A program made the position numbers and the translations under genes. DNA of 64,000 nucleotides from an uncultured Lachnospiraceae bacterium. Lineage in GTDB: Bacteria > Bacillota > Clostridia > Lachnospirales > Lachnospiraceae. Position 1 is the stretch's first letter. Each line of letters starts with the position of its first letter. The stretch is from NCBI GenBank assembly GCA_910586645.1, contig CAJUIS010000012.1, positions 11,184-75,183 of the forward strand, given 5' to 3'. The notes below the pieces were generated by a model. The model made no database searches. It saw nothing but the letters and a program-made list of their open reading frames with translations, and had not been told where the DNA came from. This document shows positions 44,169-53,529 of this stretch, piece after piece.

Positions 44169-46091
44169 ATGGCAGAAAAAAATACATATGACGCAGGCAG
44201 TATTTCGGTGCTTGAAGGGCTTGAAGCCGTGAGGAAACGGCCTGGTATGTATATCGGCAGCGTTTCGCGAAAGGGCCTGAATCATTTGATATATGAAATT
44301 GTAGACAATGCGGTGGACGAGCATCTGGCAGGGTTTTGCGATACGATTTGGGTGACGCTTGAAAAAGACGGTTCGTGCACCGTATCAGACGATGGGCGCG
44401 GCATTCCGGTAGGGATGCATGAAAAGGGGATGTCTGCGGCGAGGCTTGTTTTTACAACGCTTCACGCCGGAGGCAAGTTTGACGATTCCGTTTATAAGAC
44501 AAGCGGGGGCCTTCACGGCGTCGGTTCGTCCGTCGTAAACGCTCTGTCCGTTTATATGGACGTTCAGATCAGCCGGGAGGGATTTATCCACCATGACCGC
44601 TATGAGAGGGGAGTTCCTGTGCTTGCGCTGGAGGACGGCCTTCTTCCTAAAATCGGAAAGACGAAAAAAACAGGGACAAAAATAAATTTTCTGCCGGATG
44701 GGGAAATTTTTGAAAAAACGAGATTTAAAGGAGAGGAAGTCAAAAGCCGTCTGCATGAAACGGCATATTTAAATCCCAGGCTTACGATTTTTTACGAAGA
44801 CAAAAGAGGCGATGCGCCGGAGCGTCTTACGTTCCATGAAACGGAAGGCATTAAGGGATTTGTCCATGCGCTGAATAAAAATTCCGAGACGGTCTGTGAT
44901 GTGATTTATTTTCAGGGAGAGAGCGAGGGAATTGCCGTGGAAGCGGCGTTTCAGTATACGAATGAGTTTCACGAAAATGTCCTGGGCTTTTGCAACAATA
45001 TTTACAATGCCGAGGGAGGGGCTCACCTGACCGGGTTTAAAACGACGTTTACGACGGTTATCAATCAGTATGCAAGAGAGATTGGCATTTTAAAAGAAAA
45101 GGACGCGAATTTTACCGGAACCGATATAAGAAACGGCATGACGGCCGTGATTTCCGTCAAGCATCCTGCGCCGCGGTTTGAGGGGCAGACGAAGACGAAG
45201 CTGGACAACCAGGATGCGGCAAGAGCGACCGGGAAAGTGACGGGGGATGAAATTCAGCTTTATTTTGACAAAAATCTGGAAATTTTAAAAGCAGTAATCG
45301 GATGTGCGGAAAAGGCGGCGAAAATCCGGAAATCAGAAGAAAAAGCAAGGACAAACCTTTTGACAAAGCAGAAGTTTTCGTTTGACTCGAATGGAAAGCT
45401 GGCAAATTGTGAAAGCAGGGACGCTTCCATCTGTGAAATTTTTATTGTGGAGGGAGATTCTGCGGGCGGTTCTGCAAAGACGGCAAGGGATCGGAGCTTT
45501 CAGGCAATTCTTCCGATTCGGGGCAAGATTTTGAATGTGGAAAAAGCGAGTATTGACAAGGTTTTGGCCAATGCGGAGATTAAGACGATGATCAATGCGT
45601 TTGGGTGCGGATTTTCAGAGGGGTTTGGCAATGATTTTGATATTGCGAAGCTTCGGTACGATAAGATTGTGATTATGGCGGACGCGGATGTGGACGGCGC
45701 GCATATTTCAACGCTTTTGCTGACGCTGTTTTACCGGTTTATGCCGGAGCTGATTTTTGAGGGGCATGTGTATCTTGCGATGCCGCCTTTGTATAAGGCT
45801 ATTCCGGCGAGGGGAGAAGAAGAATATCTTTATGACGACGCGGCGCTTGAGAAATACCGGAAGCGGCATAAAGGGAGTTTTACGCTGCAGAGATATAAAG
45901 GGCTTGGAGAAATGGACGCGGAGCAGCTTTGGGAGACGACGCTTGATCCAAAGACCAGGATTTTGAAGCGGGTGGAAATTGAAGATGCGAGAATGGCTTC
46001 GGATGTGACGGAAATGCTGATGGGGACGGATGTGCCGCCGAGAAAGGCGTTTATTTATGAGCATGCGGGGGATGCGGAGCTGGATGTGTAG
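44169..46091 (+). CDS. parE: Type IIA topoisomerase subunit B (topoisomerase IV/ParE-like)
   Basis: A 640-residue GHKL ATPase subunit. 'VRKRPGMYIGSV', 'IVDNAVDEHLAG', 'DDGRGIPVGMH' and 'GGLHGVGSSVVNALS' form the ATP site, and 'IVEGDSAGGSAKTARDR' with 'MADADVDGAHISTLLLT' form the TOPRIM region. A further subunit follows in the usual B-A order. I call it ParE-like because the partner lacks a clear GyrA box and because a gyrase pair near oriC is expected elsewhere; gyrB cannot be excluded. ATG 44169 has AAAGGA upstream; the longer reading into the preceding gene has no support. Confidence 0.85.
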   Translation: MAEKNTYDAGSISVLEGLEAVRKRPGMYIGSVSRKGLNHLIYEIVDNAVDEHLAGFCDTIWVTLEKDGSCTVSDDGRGIPVGMHEKGMSAARLVFTTLHAGGKFDDSVYKTSGGLHGVGSSVVNALSVYMDVQISREGFIHHDRYERGVPVLALEDGLLPKIGKTKKTGTKINFLPDGEIFEKTRFKGEEVKSRLHETAYLNPRLTIFYEDKRGDAPERLTFHETEGIKGFVHALNKNSETVCDVIYFQGESEGIAVEAAFQYTNEFHENVLGFCNNIYNAEGGAHLTGFKTTFTTVINQYAREIGILKEKDANFTGTDIRNGMTAVISVKHPAPRFEGQTKTKLDNQDAARATGKVTGDEIQLYFDKNLEILKAVIGCAEKAAKIRKSEEKARTNLLTKQKFSFDSNGKLANCESRDASICEIFIVEGDSAGGSAKTARDRSFQAILPIRGKILNVEKASIDKVLANAEIKTMINAFGCGFSEGFGNDFDIAKLRYDKIVIMADADVDGAHISTLLLTLFYRFMPELIFEGHVYLAMPPLYKAIPARGEEEYLYDDAALEKYRKRHKGSFTLQRYKGLGEMDAEQLWETTLDPKTRILKRVEIEDARMASDVTEMLMGTDVPPRKAFIYEHAGDAELDV

Positions 46092-46111
46092 CGGGTTTTG
46101 CAAATCCGTCC

Positions 46112-46250
46112 GTTGTCCGGCGTTTGGCATTTGACGCATGGCGCGCTCTCGCTCATTGCCGCTTACAGCGGTACATAAGACGCCAAAGGACGGCGTCTAA
46201 GTACCGGCGGCGGCAAAAGGCCATGTATCAAATACCAAATGCCGGACAAC
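46112..46250. repeat. MITE-like element with 30-base imperfect terminal inverted repeats
   Basis: The arms at 46112-46141 and 46221-46250 are complementary over 26 of 30 positions (beginning GTTGTCCGGC and ending GCCGGACAAC). Inside are two nested stems: TTGCCGC..CGGTAC with GTACCG..GGCGGCAA, and AGACGCC/GGCGTCT. The whole 139 bases can fold into one long hairpin. It contains no gene. It may be a miniature mobile element, or a structured RNA in the parE-parC message. Confidence 0.55.
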
Positions 46251-46438
46251 TGTGTTTTTGGGGACGAAAGTGGGGCGCTGGTTATATGTCAGGCGTGGAG
46301 GGAGAGGGGATGGATTTTGGCGGTTGTGTGTTTGTTGTTTAAGATTGAGCGGGGTGTTGGTTCGTAAGTGTTTTGGGATTTGGATAGTTTTTGGGTGTGG
46401 GGAGTTTGTTGGATAGGGGAATGAAAGGAATTTTGGAT
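46251..46438 (+). other. G- and T-rich, C-poor spacer before the topoisomerase A subunit
   Basis: This spacer has very few C bases on the + strand and several G runs close together (around 46295-46310 and 46390-46420), suggesting local G-quadruplex potential. I see no gene or clear promoter in it; an in-frame extension of parC through part of it (from 46391) lacks a ribosome site. Confidence 0.5.
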
Positions 46439-48679
46439 ATGAGGGAAACAGAACAGATTATTCGGACGGAATATTCGGAGTTGATGCAGAAGTCTTATAT
46501 TGATTATGCGATGAGCGTGATTGTTGCGCGTGCGCTGCCGGATGTGAGGGACGGGTTAAAGCCGGTGCAGCGCAGGACGCTTTATGATATGTATGAGCTG
46601 GGAATCCGGTATGATAAGCCTTATCGGAAGTGTGCGCGCATTGTGGGGGATACGATGGGAAAATACCATCCGCATGGCGACAGTTCGATTTATGATGCGC
46701 TTGTTGTGATGGCGCAGGAGTTTAAGAAAGGGATGCCGCTTGTGGACGGGCATGGAAATTTTGGCTCGATTGAAGGGGATGGGGCCGCCGCAATGCGTTA
46801 TACGGAGGCCAGGTTAAAAAAGATTACGCAGGAGGCGTATCTTTCGGATCTGGATAAGGACGTGGTGGATTTTGGGCCGAATTTTGACGAGACGGAAAGG
46901 GAGCCTCTGGTGCTTCCGGTTAAGGCGCCGAATATTTTGATCAATGGCGCGGAGGGGATTGCGGTTGGTATGGCGACAAGCATTCCTCCGCATAATTTCG
47001 GGGAATCGATTGAGGGCGTTAAGGCTTATATGAAAAATCCGGATATAAATACGGAGCAGATGATGGAGTATATCAAGGGTCCGGATTTTCCGACTGGCGG
47101 AATTGTAGTGAATAAAGACGATCTGCTTTCGATTTATGCGTCGGGAACCGGAAGAATTAAGATTCGCGGCAGGGTGGAGATTGAAAAGGGGAAAGGCGGC
47201 AAAGATAAAATCGTAATTACGGAAATTCCGTATACGATGATTGGGCTTGGCATAGGGAAGTTTTTAAATGACGTTTGCGCGCTGGTTGAAACGAAAAAGA
47301 CGACGGATATCATAGATATTTCCAACCAGTCTTCCAAAGAGGGCATCCGGATTGTGCTTGAACTGAAAAAGGGCGCGGATGCGGAACGAATTTGCAATCT
47401 TCTTTATAAAAAGACGAGGCTTGAGGATACGTTTGGCGTCAATATGCTTGCAGTAGCGGATGGAAAGCCGGAGACGATGGGGCTTGTGCCAATGATCCGC
47501 CATCATGTGAATTTTCAGTATGAGATTGCGACGAGAAAATACAGAACGCTGCTTCGCAAAGAGCTGGAAAAGAAAGAAATCCAGGAGGGCTTAATCAAAG
47601 CCTGCGACGTAATTGATTTGATTATTGAGATTTTACGCGGAAGTAAAAATATCAAAGAGGCGAAAGCCTGCCTTGTAGAAGGTGAGACGGGAGAGATTCG
47701 GTTTAAAAGCGCAGCCTCAAGGAAAATGGCGGCAAAGCTCCGGTTTACAGAGCGGCAGGCGGCGGCGATTCTGGAAATGCGGCTGTATAAGCTGATTGGA
47801 CTGGAAATTGAAGTGCTGCTTAAAGAGCATGAGACGACATTAAAAAATATAGAAAACTATGAGAAAATTTTAGGAAGCCGGGCGGAAATGGCGAAAGTGA
47901 TTATCAGAGAGCTTGACGCATTAAAAAAGGAATATGCCGTTCCCCGGAAAACGACGATTGAAAATGGAAAGGAAATTGTTTTGGAAGAGCCGAAGATGGA
48001 AGAGATGGACGTTGTCTTTTTGATGGATCGGTTTGGATATGCGAAGACGATTGACGCCGCGGCGTATGAGCGCAATAAAGAAGCGGCAGACGGTGAGAGC
48101 CGGTATGTGATTTTTTGCAAAAATACGGATAAAATCGGGCTTTTTACAAATCAGGGTCAGATGCATCTTTTGAAAGTATCGGATCTTCCATATGGAAAGT
48201 TTCGGGATAAAGGGCAGCCAATTGATAATCTGAGTAATTACAGCAGCAGTGAGGAAAACCTGATTTTTGTAAGCTCTCTGATGGAAATGAGAGAAAACAG
48301 GCTGCTGTTTGTGACAAAAACAGGAATGCTCAAAATCGTGGACGGAAAAGAATTTGATGTTTCGAAGCGGACGACGGCGGCGACAAAGCTTGGCGGCGGG
48401 GACGAAGTGGTACAGATTGGGATGTTTAAAGAAGAGATGAATCTTGTGCTGCAGTCAAAAAAGGGGATGTTTCTTCGTATGGAGGCGTCTTCCATACCGG
48501 AAAAGAAAAAAGGCGCCGTAGGCGTCAGGGGCATGAAGCTTTCTGCGGCAGATGAAATTTCTGCGGCATATTTTCTGATGCCAAAAGAGAGCAGAAAGGT
48601 TCTGCTTAAAGATAAGGAACTTGAGTTAAACCGTCTGCGCGTCGCAGGGCGGGATACAAAAGGCGTGAAGCATGGATAG
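46439..48679 (+). CDS. parC: Type IIA topoisomerase subunit A (topoisomerase IV/ParC-like)
   Basis: A 746-residue DNA-cleaving subunit. 'MSVIVARALPDVRDGLKPVQRR', 'YHPHGDSSIYDALV' and the catalytic tyrosine in 'MRYTEARLKKI' are present, together with 'GIAVGMATSIPPHNFGE'. The C-terminal part has beta-propeller repeats but I find no canonical GyrA box (QRRGGKG), so ParC fits better than GyrA. ATG 46439 has AAAGGAA about 9 bases upstream and gives an N-terminus like that of related proteins; ATG 46421 is an alternative. It is 347 bases from parE, an unusual gap filled by a hairpin element. Confidence 0.87.
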   Translation: MRETEQIIRTEYSELMQKSYIDYAMSVIVARALPDVRDGLKPVQRRTLYDMYELGIRYDKPYRKCARIVGDTMGKYHPHGDSSIYDALVVMAQEFKKGMPLVDGHGNFGSIEGDGAAAMRYTEARLKKITQEAYLSDLDKDVVDFGPNFDETEREPLVLPVKAPNILINGAEGIAVGMATSIPPHNFGESIEGVKAYMKNPDINTEQMMEYIKGPDFPTGGIVVNKDDLLSIYASGTGRIKIRGRVEIEKGKGGKDKIVITEIPYTMIGLGIGKFLNDVCALVETKKTTDIIDISNQSSKEGIRIVLELKKGADAERICNLLYKKTRLEDTFGVNMLAVADGKPETMGLVPMIRHHVNFQYEIATRKYRTLLRKELEKKEIQEGLIKACDVIDLIIEILRGSKNIKEAKACLVEGETGEIRFKSAASRKMAAKLRFTERQAAAILEMRLYKLIGLEIEVLLKEHETTLKNIENYEKILGSRAEMAKVIIRELDALKKEYAVPRKTTIENGKEIVLEEPKMEEMDVVFLMDRFGYAKTIDAAAYERNKEAADGESRYVIFCKNTDKIGLFTNQGQMHLLKVSDLPYGKFRDKGQPIDNLSNYSSSEENLIFVSSLMEMRENRLLFVTKTGMLKIVDGKEFDVSKRTTAATKLGGGDEVVQIGMFKEEMNLVLQSKKGMFLRMEASSIPEKKKGAVGVRGMKLSAADEISAAYFLMPKESRKVLLKDKELELNRLRVAGRDTKGVKHG

Positions 48680-48847
48680 CGGAAGATGGACGATTGACTT
48701 TCCGGATCTCCTGTGCTAAGGTATGTTTTGTAAAAACAAGCATGTCTGCAAAGCGGAATAAATGGGATTAAGTTTGTAAAGGGTGGGAGCTTTGTTTTCA
48801 TGTAATGGATTCATTTTTCAAAAAATAAAGGAAAAGGAGAGGAAAAA

Positions 48848-49837
48848 ATGAAAAAAATGAAATTCTTATCTGTTTTTATGATCTCTGCCATGTTATTAGG
48901 AGGATGCGCACAGTCAGAACCGCAGACGAAGGAGCCGGATCAGACGCCCGGGTCAACGGAGGAGACGGAAGCGGTAAGCGGCTCCGAAACGGAAGAAGCC
49001 CGGACGACAGAAACGCCGGACGTGACAGGAGATGGGGTGTCTTTAACCGTAGGCACATTTAATATTGACGCCAAATCCCAGCCGGACATAGCGGCGCAGA
49101 GCAAACTTATGGCGGACAACAATGTTGAAATTCTCGGCATTCAGGAAGTGGACAACAATACGATCCGCAACAATTACAATATGGCGGAGACATTTGCGTC
49201 CGAGCCCTATACGGATTATTTCTATACGAATGCGATCGGTTTTCAGGGCGGCGAATATGGAATTGCCACAATTTCACAATTTGAAATTAAGGAATCGGAT
49301 TCTACGGAATTGTTCAGCGCAGAGTTCAAAGGAAAAGAGCTTGCGGATGAATTAAAAGAAGCTTATATGAACAATAACCCTGAGGATCAGGCGACAGTGG
49401 ACGCGTTGGATGCCGTCAGCGAGAAAGGGCCGATTGAGCCGCGCTGTTTCCAGAGGGTTTTGATTGAAAAAGAAGGAAAGCAGATTGCTTTTTACAACAC
49501 GCACTTAAGCTGGGAAGATCAGACTCTTCGGGCGCAGCAGATGGAGACGCTGGTAAAAGCCCTGGACGAAGATTCCTGTGAATATAAAATTATCGTCGGT
49601 GATTTTAACGTAGACCAGGCGACGGAAGAATTTGACATCTTTACGGAAAATTACAGCATTTCCAACGGAAAAGACGGAGAATGGCTGGATACTTATACAG
49701 GAGAAGATGATTTTATGAAAGTATTCAGCGTAGACAATGTAATCGTATCGAACAACATTACAATTAACAGTGTCAGGATGCTGGACAATACGTTGTCGGA
49801 TCATAATCCGATGGTAGTTGAATTATCATTGAATTAA
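48848..49837 (+). CDS. Endonuclease/exonuclease/phosphatase-fold lipoprotein
   Basis: A 329-residue secreted lipoprotein. The signal peptide ends in lipobox 'MLLGGC' (Cys20), then a Glu/Thr-rich linker and an EEP domain with 'VGTFNIDAKS', 'ILGIQEVDNN', 'FYNTHLSWED', 'IVGDFNVDQA' and 'LSDHNPMVVEL', which supply the metal and phosphate ligands. Substrates of the fold range from DNA to phospholipids and inositol phosphates; for a surface lipoprotein an extracellular nuclease or phospholipase is plausible. AAAGGAGAGG stands before the ATG. A possible weak promoter (TTGACT, 17 bases, TAAGGT) lies at 48694-48722. Confidence 0.88.
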   Translation: MKKMKFLSVFMISAMLLGGCAQSEPQTKEPDQTPGSTEETEAVSGSETEEARTTETPDVTGDGVSLTVGTFNIDAKSQPDIAAQSKLMADNNVEILGIQEVDNNTIRNNYNMAETFASEPYTDYFYTNAIGFQGGEYGIATISQFEIKESDSTELFSAEFKGKELADELKEAYMNNNPEDQATVDALDAVSEKGPIEPRCFQRVLIEKEGKQIAFYNTHLSWEDQTLRAQQMETLVKALDEDSCEYKIIVGDFNVDQATEEFDIFTENYSISNGKDGEWLDTYTGEDDFMKVFSVDNVIVSNNITINSVRMLDNTLSDHNPMVVELSLN

Positions 49838-49848
49838 TGAATAAAAAT

Positions 49849-49890
49849 AAATTTTACTGGCGGCCCAAAAGCCGCCAGTAAAATTTTGCT
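49849..49890 (+). terminator. Rho-independent terminator after the lipoprotein gene
   Basis: Perfect stem of at least 14 pairs (ATTTTACTGGCGGC / GCCGCCAGTAAAAT) with loop CCAAAA and a short T run; A and T flanks on both sides make it usable in both directions. Confidence 0.88.
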
Positions 49891-49916
49891 TGGTTTCGTC
49901 TGTAGATTTGGATACG

Positions 49917-49945
49917 TTGATATTTTTTTCCATATCTGGTATCTT
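49917..49945 (+). promoter_or_regulatory. Sigma-A-type promoter of folC
   Basis: TTGATA, 17-base spacer, TATCTT, about 40 bases before the folC start codon. Confidence 0.55.
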
Positions 49946-49984
49946 AAGTTTAAAATCAGAGATACTAAAGAAAGAGTGAGAAAA

Positions 49985-51283
49985 ATGAATGAAATGGAAG
50001 CGGCGCTGTTCCATGAAGCGGCAAAAAAATACGGAAGCGTTCTCGGGCTTTCTTCCATCCGGGCGCTGATGAAAGAGCTTGGGGATGAATTTCAAGCATT
50101 AAACGTTATACACATTGCGGGAACAAATGGAAAAGGTTCTGTCTGTTGTTTTCTGGCTTCTGTTTTAAAAGAAGCCGGGTTTTTGACCGGGCAGTTTAAT
50201 TCTCCGGCAGTTTTTGACCTGCGGGAAGTTTACCAGATAAACGGGACATGGATTAGCGGAGAGGAATACGCTTCCTGTATGGAAAAAGTGGCGAAAGCCT
50301 GTGAAAAAATGACGCAAAAAGGGCTTCCCCATCCCACGGTGTTTGAAATTGAGACAGCTCTCGCATTGGTATGGTTTCTGCGCAGAAAGTGTGAGATTGT
50401 CCTGCTGGAAACGGGAATGGGAGGCGCTACAGACGCTACGAATGTGATAGAACGGCCTTTGTGCAGCGTATTTGCTTCAATTGGCATGGATCACATGGAT
50501 TTTCTGGGAGATTCCATAGAAAAAATTGCAGAAATAAAGGCCGGGATTATCAAAAAAAACCGTCCGGTTATTTCCGTAAAGCAGGAGCCTTTGACAGAAC
50601 AGATTTTACGGAAGCGGGCAAAAGAGGAGAAGGCGGTTTATGATACGGCCCCTGAAATAAAAGAAAGCTGCATGAAAAACGGAAAGCTTTGCTTTATTTA
50701 TCCAAAGCTTGGAGAACAAAGGCTTTCTATGACAGGAAGTTACCAGGTGCAGAATGCCGCGCTTGCTGTAAGGACGATTCAAACGCTGCGGGAATTGGGT
50801 TTTTCCGTTACGGATGAGCAGATAAAAAAGGGGATAGAGACAGCAAAATGGAGCGGGAGATTTGAGCGTCTTCTGCAAAAGCCTCTGTTTTATATCGACG
50901 GGGCTCACAATGCTGAGGGAGCGGAAGAATTAAAAAGAAGCCTGGATCAAAACTTCCCGAATCAAAAAAGGATCGGCATTATGGGCGTGATGGAGGACAA
51001 GCCTTACCGGGAAATGATAAAAACGCTGAAGCCTGCGTTTGAAAAAATCTATACCGTAACGCCGGATCAAAAAAGAGCGCTTTCTGCCGAGCGGCTTGCA
51101 GAAGCCTGGACGATGCAGGGAGGGAGGGCGTCTGCAAAAAAGAGCGTCTTTGCAGCGGTTTTGTCCGCGTATGAATCTGCAAAAGAAGATTCCGGGGATG
51201 TCATAGTTCTGGCGTTTGGCTCGTTATATTATCTGAAAGAGGTAAAAGATGCATTATATCAAATCACAGAAACAGGAAATTAA
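49985..51283 (+). CDS. folC: Folylpolyglutamate/dihydrofolate synthase
   Basis: A 432-residue ligase that adds glutamate to folates. 'HIAGTNGKGSVCCFLASVL' (P-loop), 'LLETGMGGATDATNV', 'GMDHMDFLGDSIEKIAEIKAGI' and 'IDGAHNAEGAEEL' are diagnostic of the Mur-ligase-related family. ATG 49985 is chosen because the longer frame runs through the promoter. It is the first of three overlapping genes with gshA and a CPBP protease. Confidence 0.94.
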   Translation: MNEMEAALFHEAAKKYGSVLGLSSIRALMKELGDEFQALNVIHIAGTNGKGSVCCFLASVLKEAGFLTGQFNSPAVFDLREVYQINGTWISGEEYASCMEKVAKACEKMTQKGLPHPTVFEIETALALVWFLRRKCEIVLLETGMGGATDATNVIERPLCSVFASIGMDHMDFLGDSIEKIAEIKAGIIKKNRPVISVKQEPLTEQILRKRAKEEKAVYDTAPEIKESCMKNGKLCFIYPKLGEQRLSMTGSYQVQNAALAVRTIQTLRELGFSVTDEQIKKGIETAKWSGRFERLLQKPLFYIDGAHNAEGAEELKRSLDQNFPNQKRIGIMGVMEDKPYREMIKTLKPAFEKIYTVTPDQKRALSAERLAEAWTMQGGRASAKKSVFAAVLSAYESAKEDSGDVIVLAFGSLYYLKEVKDALYQITETGN

Positions 51284-52547
51284 CCGGAAATTATACCGGC
51301 ATTTATTAAACGGGGAATTTGGCATTGAAAAGGAGTCTCTTCGTGTGGACGCACAGGGACGTCTGGCTTCCACCAGCCATCCAAAGGGGCTGAATGCGCG
51401 GATTAGCAGGGATTTCAGCGAAGGCCAGGTGGAATTTATCAGCGGCGTATACGATAATTTAAAAGAGGCATGCGATGAAATCTGCAATCTGCAGTGCATG
51501 GTGGAAGCAGCTATTTTAGACCGCAGGGAAGGGGCGGAATATATGTGGACGTATTCCAATCCTCCGCTTTACCAGACGGAACAAAATATCCGGATTGCGG
51601 AATTTGAAGGGTACAAAGAAGTGAAAACGACATACCGGGAATATCTTGCGGAAAAGTATGGAAAAGTAAAAATGCTTTTTTCCGGAGTCCATTTAAACTA
51701 TTCCATGCCGCGGGAGTTTTTTGAGACGCTTCTGGAAAAAGTTCCGGGGAAGACGCTGGCCTGGCTAAAGAGCGAATGGTATGTCAGGCTTTGCAGCATA
51801 TTAATGTCGGACAGTTGGCTGATTGTGGCCCTGACTGCGGCAAGCCCTGTTGCGGATGAAACGTTTTTAAAGGGGCTTTTCGTGCCAAAAGAAGAGTGGA
51901 ACGATTATGCATCTTTCCGCAACAGCAAATACGGGTATTGGAACCTGTTTTGCCCAGGCCTTGCTTATACGGATTTTGCTTCTTACCTTGAGAGCGTCGC
52001 CGGTTACGTGAAAAGGAAAGAGATAAGCTCCATTCAGGAACTGTATTATCCGATCCGTTTAAAACCCGCCGGGGAAAATACGTATGAGAATTTAAAAGAG
52101 AACGGCGTGAATCATATTGAGCTGCGTATGCTCGATTTAAATCCGATGTGCTGCTCCGGAGTGGCGAGACGGGATCTGGTTTTTATCCATCTTTTAATTG
52201 CCTACCGTTCGGCGGAAATTTTAAAAAACTGGCGGGACTGGAAACAGGATATGGCGGATGAAGAGCGGATTTTACTTCATCAGAAAGCCGCCAGGTTTTC
52301 GTTTTGGGAGGAAAATAAAGCGTATCAAAAGCGGGCGTATGATTTGATACAGGATATGAAGAGGTTTTTCCGTATTTATGAGAAAGACAGGGATGTTTTT
52401 CTGCCGGAAGAGTATGCCGTTTTTGATGTTCTGGATTTTGAAGAAGAGAAAATTTTAAATCCAAACAGGCGTTATGCAAATCAATTGCGTCAAAAATATA
52501 AGGATGATTATATTGGCGCAAGAATGCGCGAGATTCTGGAATGGTAA
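51249..52547 (+). CDS. gshA: Glutamate-cysteine ligase-like protein
   Basis: A 432-residue protein of the GshA type, which joins glutamate and cysteine to gamma-glutamylcysteine. 'NGEFGIEKESLRVD' and 'FSEGQVEFISGVY' give the family N-terminus, 'FSGVHLNYSMP' and 'NHIELRMLDLNPM' the metal and substrate sites. It is about 85 residues shorter than E. coli GshA (518). No glutathione synthetase (gshB) is adjacent, so the product may be gamma-glutamylcysteine itself or glutathione through an enzyme elsewhere. It overlaps folC by 35 bases. Confidence 0.88.
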   Translation: MHYIKSQKQEINRKLYRHLLNGEFGIEKESLRVDAQGRLASTSHPKGLNARISRDFSEGQVEFISGVYDNLKEACDEICNLQCMVEAAILDRREGAEYMWTYSNPPLYQTEQNIRIAEFEGYKEVKTTYREYLAEKYGKVKMLFSGVHLNYSMPREFFETLLEKVPGKTLAWLKSEWYVRLCSILMSDSWLIVALTAASPVADETFLKGLFVPKEEWNDYASFRNSKYGYWNLFCPGLAYTDFASYLESVAGYVKRKEISSIQELYYPIRLKPAGENTYENLKENGVNHIELRMLDLNPMCCSGVARRDLVFIHLLIAYRSAEILKNWRDWKQDMADEERILLHQKAARFSFWEENKAYQKRAYDLIQDMKRFFRIYEKDRDVFLPEEYAVFDVLDFEEEKILNPNRRYANQLRQKYKDDYIGARMREILEW

Positions 52548-52555
52548 GGAGGCGG

Positions 52556-53347
52556 ATGAGGTTGAAAGAATCAAAAGCAGTGCGGATTTGGGAAATAATT
52601 TATCCGGTTTTGCTCTATTATGCGGTGACGCTTGCGGCGTTGTATGCGCTTGATTTTGTCCTTCCGGAAACGGGGGATACGAAGCTGCTCCGGCAGCTTA
52701 TAACGTCGTTTGCCGTACTGCCTTTTTTATATTCTTTTCGAAAAGAGGATTTGGAGCTTTCCGGAAAGAAAATTTTTGACAAAGATAAAAAAACGGATAA
52801 AGCGCAGATAGAAACGCTGGCCGTAATGTTTGTTACAGGCGGATGCTTTGCGCTGGCGTTAAACAATCTTCTTGCGGCGATACAGATTACAAAATATTCG
52901 GCTTCTTATGCGCAGGTGGAAGAGACGTTTTATACCGGGAGAATGGCGCTTGAAATCCTTGCGCTTGCAATTGTAATTCCTACCGCAGAAGAACTGCTTT
53001 ACCGTGGGATTGTCTATGGAAGGGCCAGAAAATGGCTGGGCGTGCGGCCCGCTATGGCGGTGTCTGCAGTTATTTTTGGCCTGGTACATATGAACCTGGT
53101 GCAGTTTGTCTATGCGTCGGCATTTGGGCTTCTGCTTGCTTATTTTGCGGAGCAGACGGGAAATATTCTGGGCGCAGCGGCGGCTCATATGGCGGCAAAT
53201 TTTACTTCCGTGCTGCGGGCGGAGACGGAAGCGTTTGCATTTATGAATCAAAACAGGACAGTTTTTCTGCTGTTTACAGTTGTCTTGTTTTTGCTTTCCT
53301 TTGCAGGAATTTGGCGGATTGTAAAACGAAACGGCAGGAAACTGTAG
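52556..53347 (+). CDS. CPBP family intramembrane metalloprotease
   Basis: A 263-residue membrane protein with about seven hydrophobic segments. The CAAX/CPBP motifs are present: 'AEELLYRGIVYG' (EExxxR), 'FGLVHMN' and 'HMAANFTS'. Such proteins process prenylated or bacteriocin-related peptides, or act in regulation; the substrate is unknown. AAGGAGG is close to ATG 52556, and TTG 52562 at a 9-base distance is an equally possible start. It starts 9 bases after gshA ends. Confidence 0.88.
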   Translation: MRLKESKAVRIWEIIYPVLLYYAVTLAALYALDFVLPETGDTKLLRQLITSFAVLPFLYSFRKEDLELSGKKIFDKDKKTDKAQIETLAVMFVTGGCFALALNNLLAAIQITKYSASYAQVEETFYTGRMALEILALAIVIPTAEELLYRGIVYGRARKWLGVRPAMAVSAVIFGLVHMNLVQFVYASAFGLLLAYFAEQTGNILGAAAAHMAANFTSVLRAETEAFAFMNQNRTVFLLFTVVLFLLSFAGIWRIVKRNGRKL

Positions 53348-53391
53348 CGGCGTCTGCCGGAAAAGAGAATTGCAGGTCAGACAGATATAAC

Positions 53392-53428
53392 GTAAAGCTT
53401 TTGCATATGCAGGGCTTTACTTTTTTTT
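53392..53428 (+). terminator. Rho-independent terminator after the CPBP protease gene
   Basis: GTAAAGC/GCTTTAC stem with a loop of about 15 bases and eight Ts. Confidence 0.85.
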
Positions 53429-53452
53429 GTTTAAAATATAACTAAATTAGTG

Positions 53453-53481
53453 TTGAAATAAACAACCTAAAACGTTATAAT
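53453..53481 (+). promoter_or_regulatory. Sigma-A promoter of the BspA-like gene
   Basis: TTGAAA, 17-base spacer, TATAAT, about 50 bases before ATG 53530. Confidence 0.78.
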
Positions 53482-53529
53482 ATGAAAATGATAGAAAAAA
53501 CAGTATTCGGTTCAGAAGGGAGAAACAAC

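Noticed and set aside
46124..46342. 72-residue + strand frame between the topoisomerase genes
   Set aside because: It lies in the hairpin element and the G-rich spacer, without a ribosome site.
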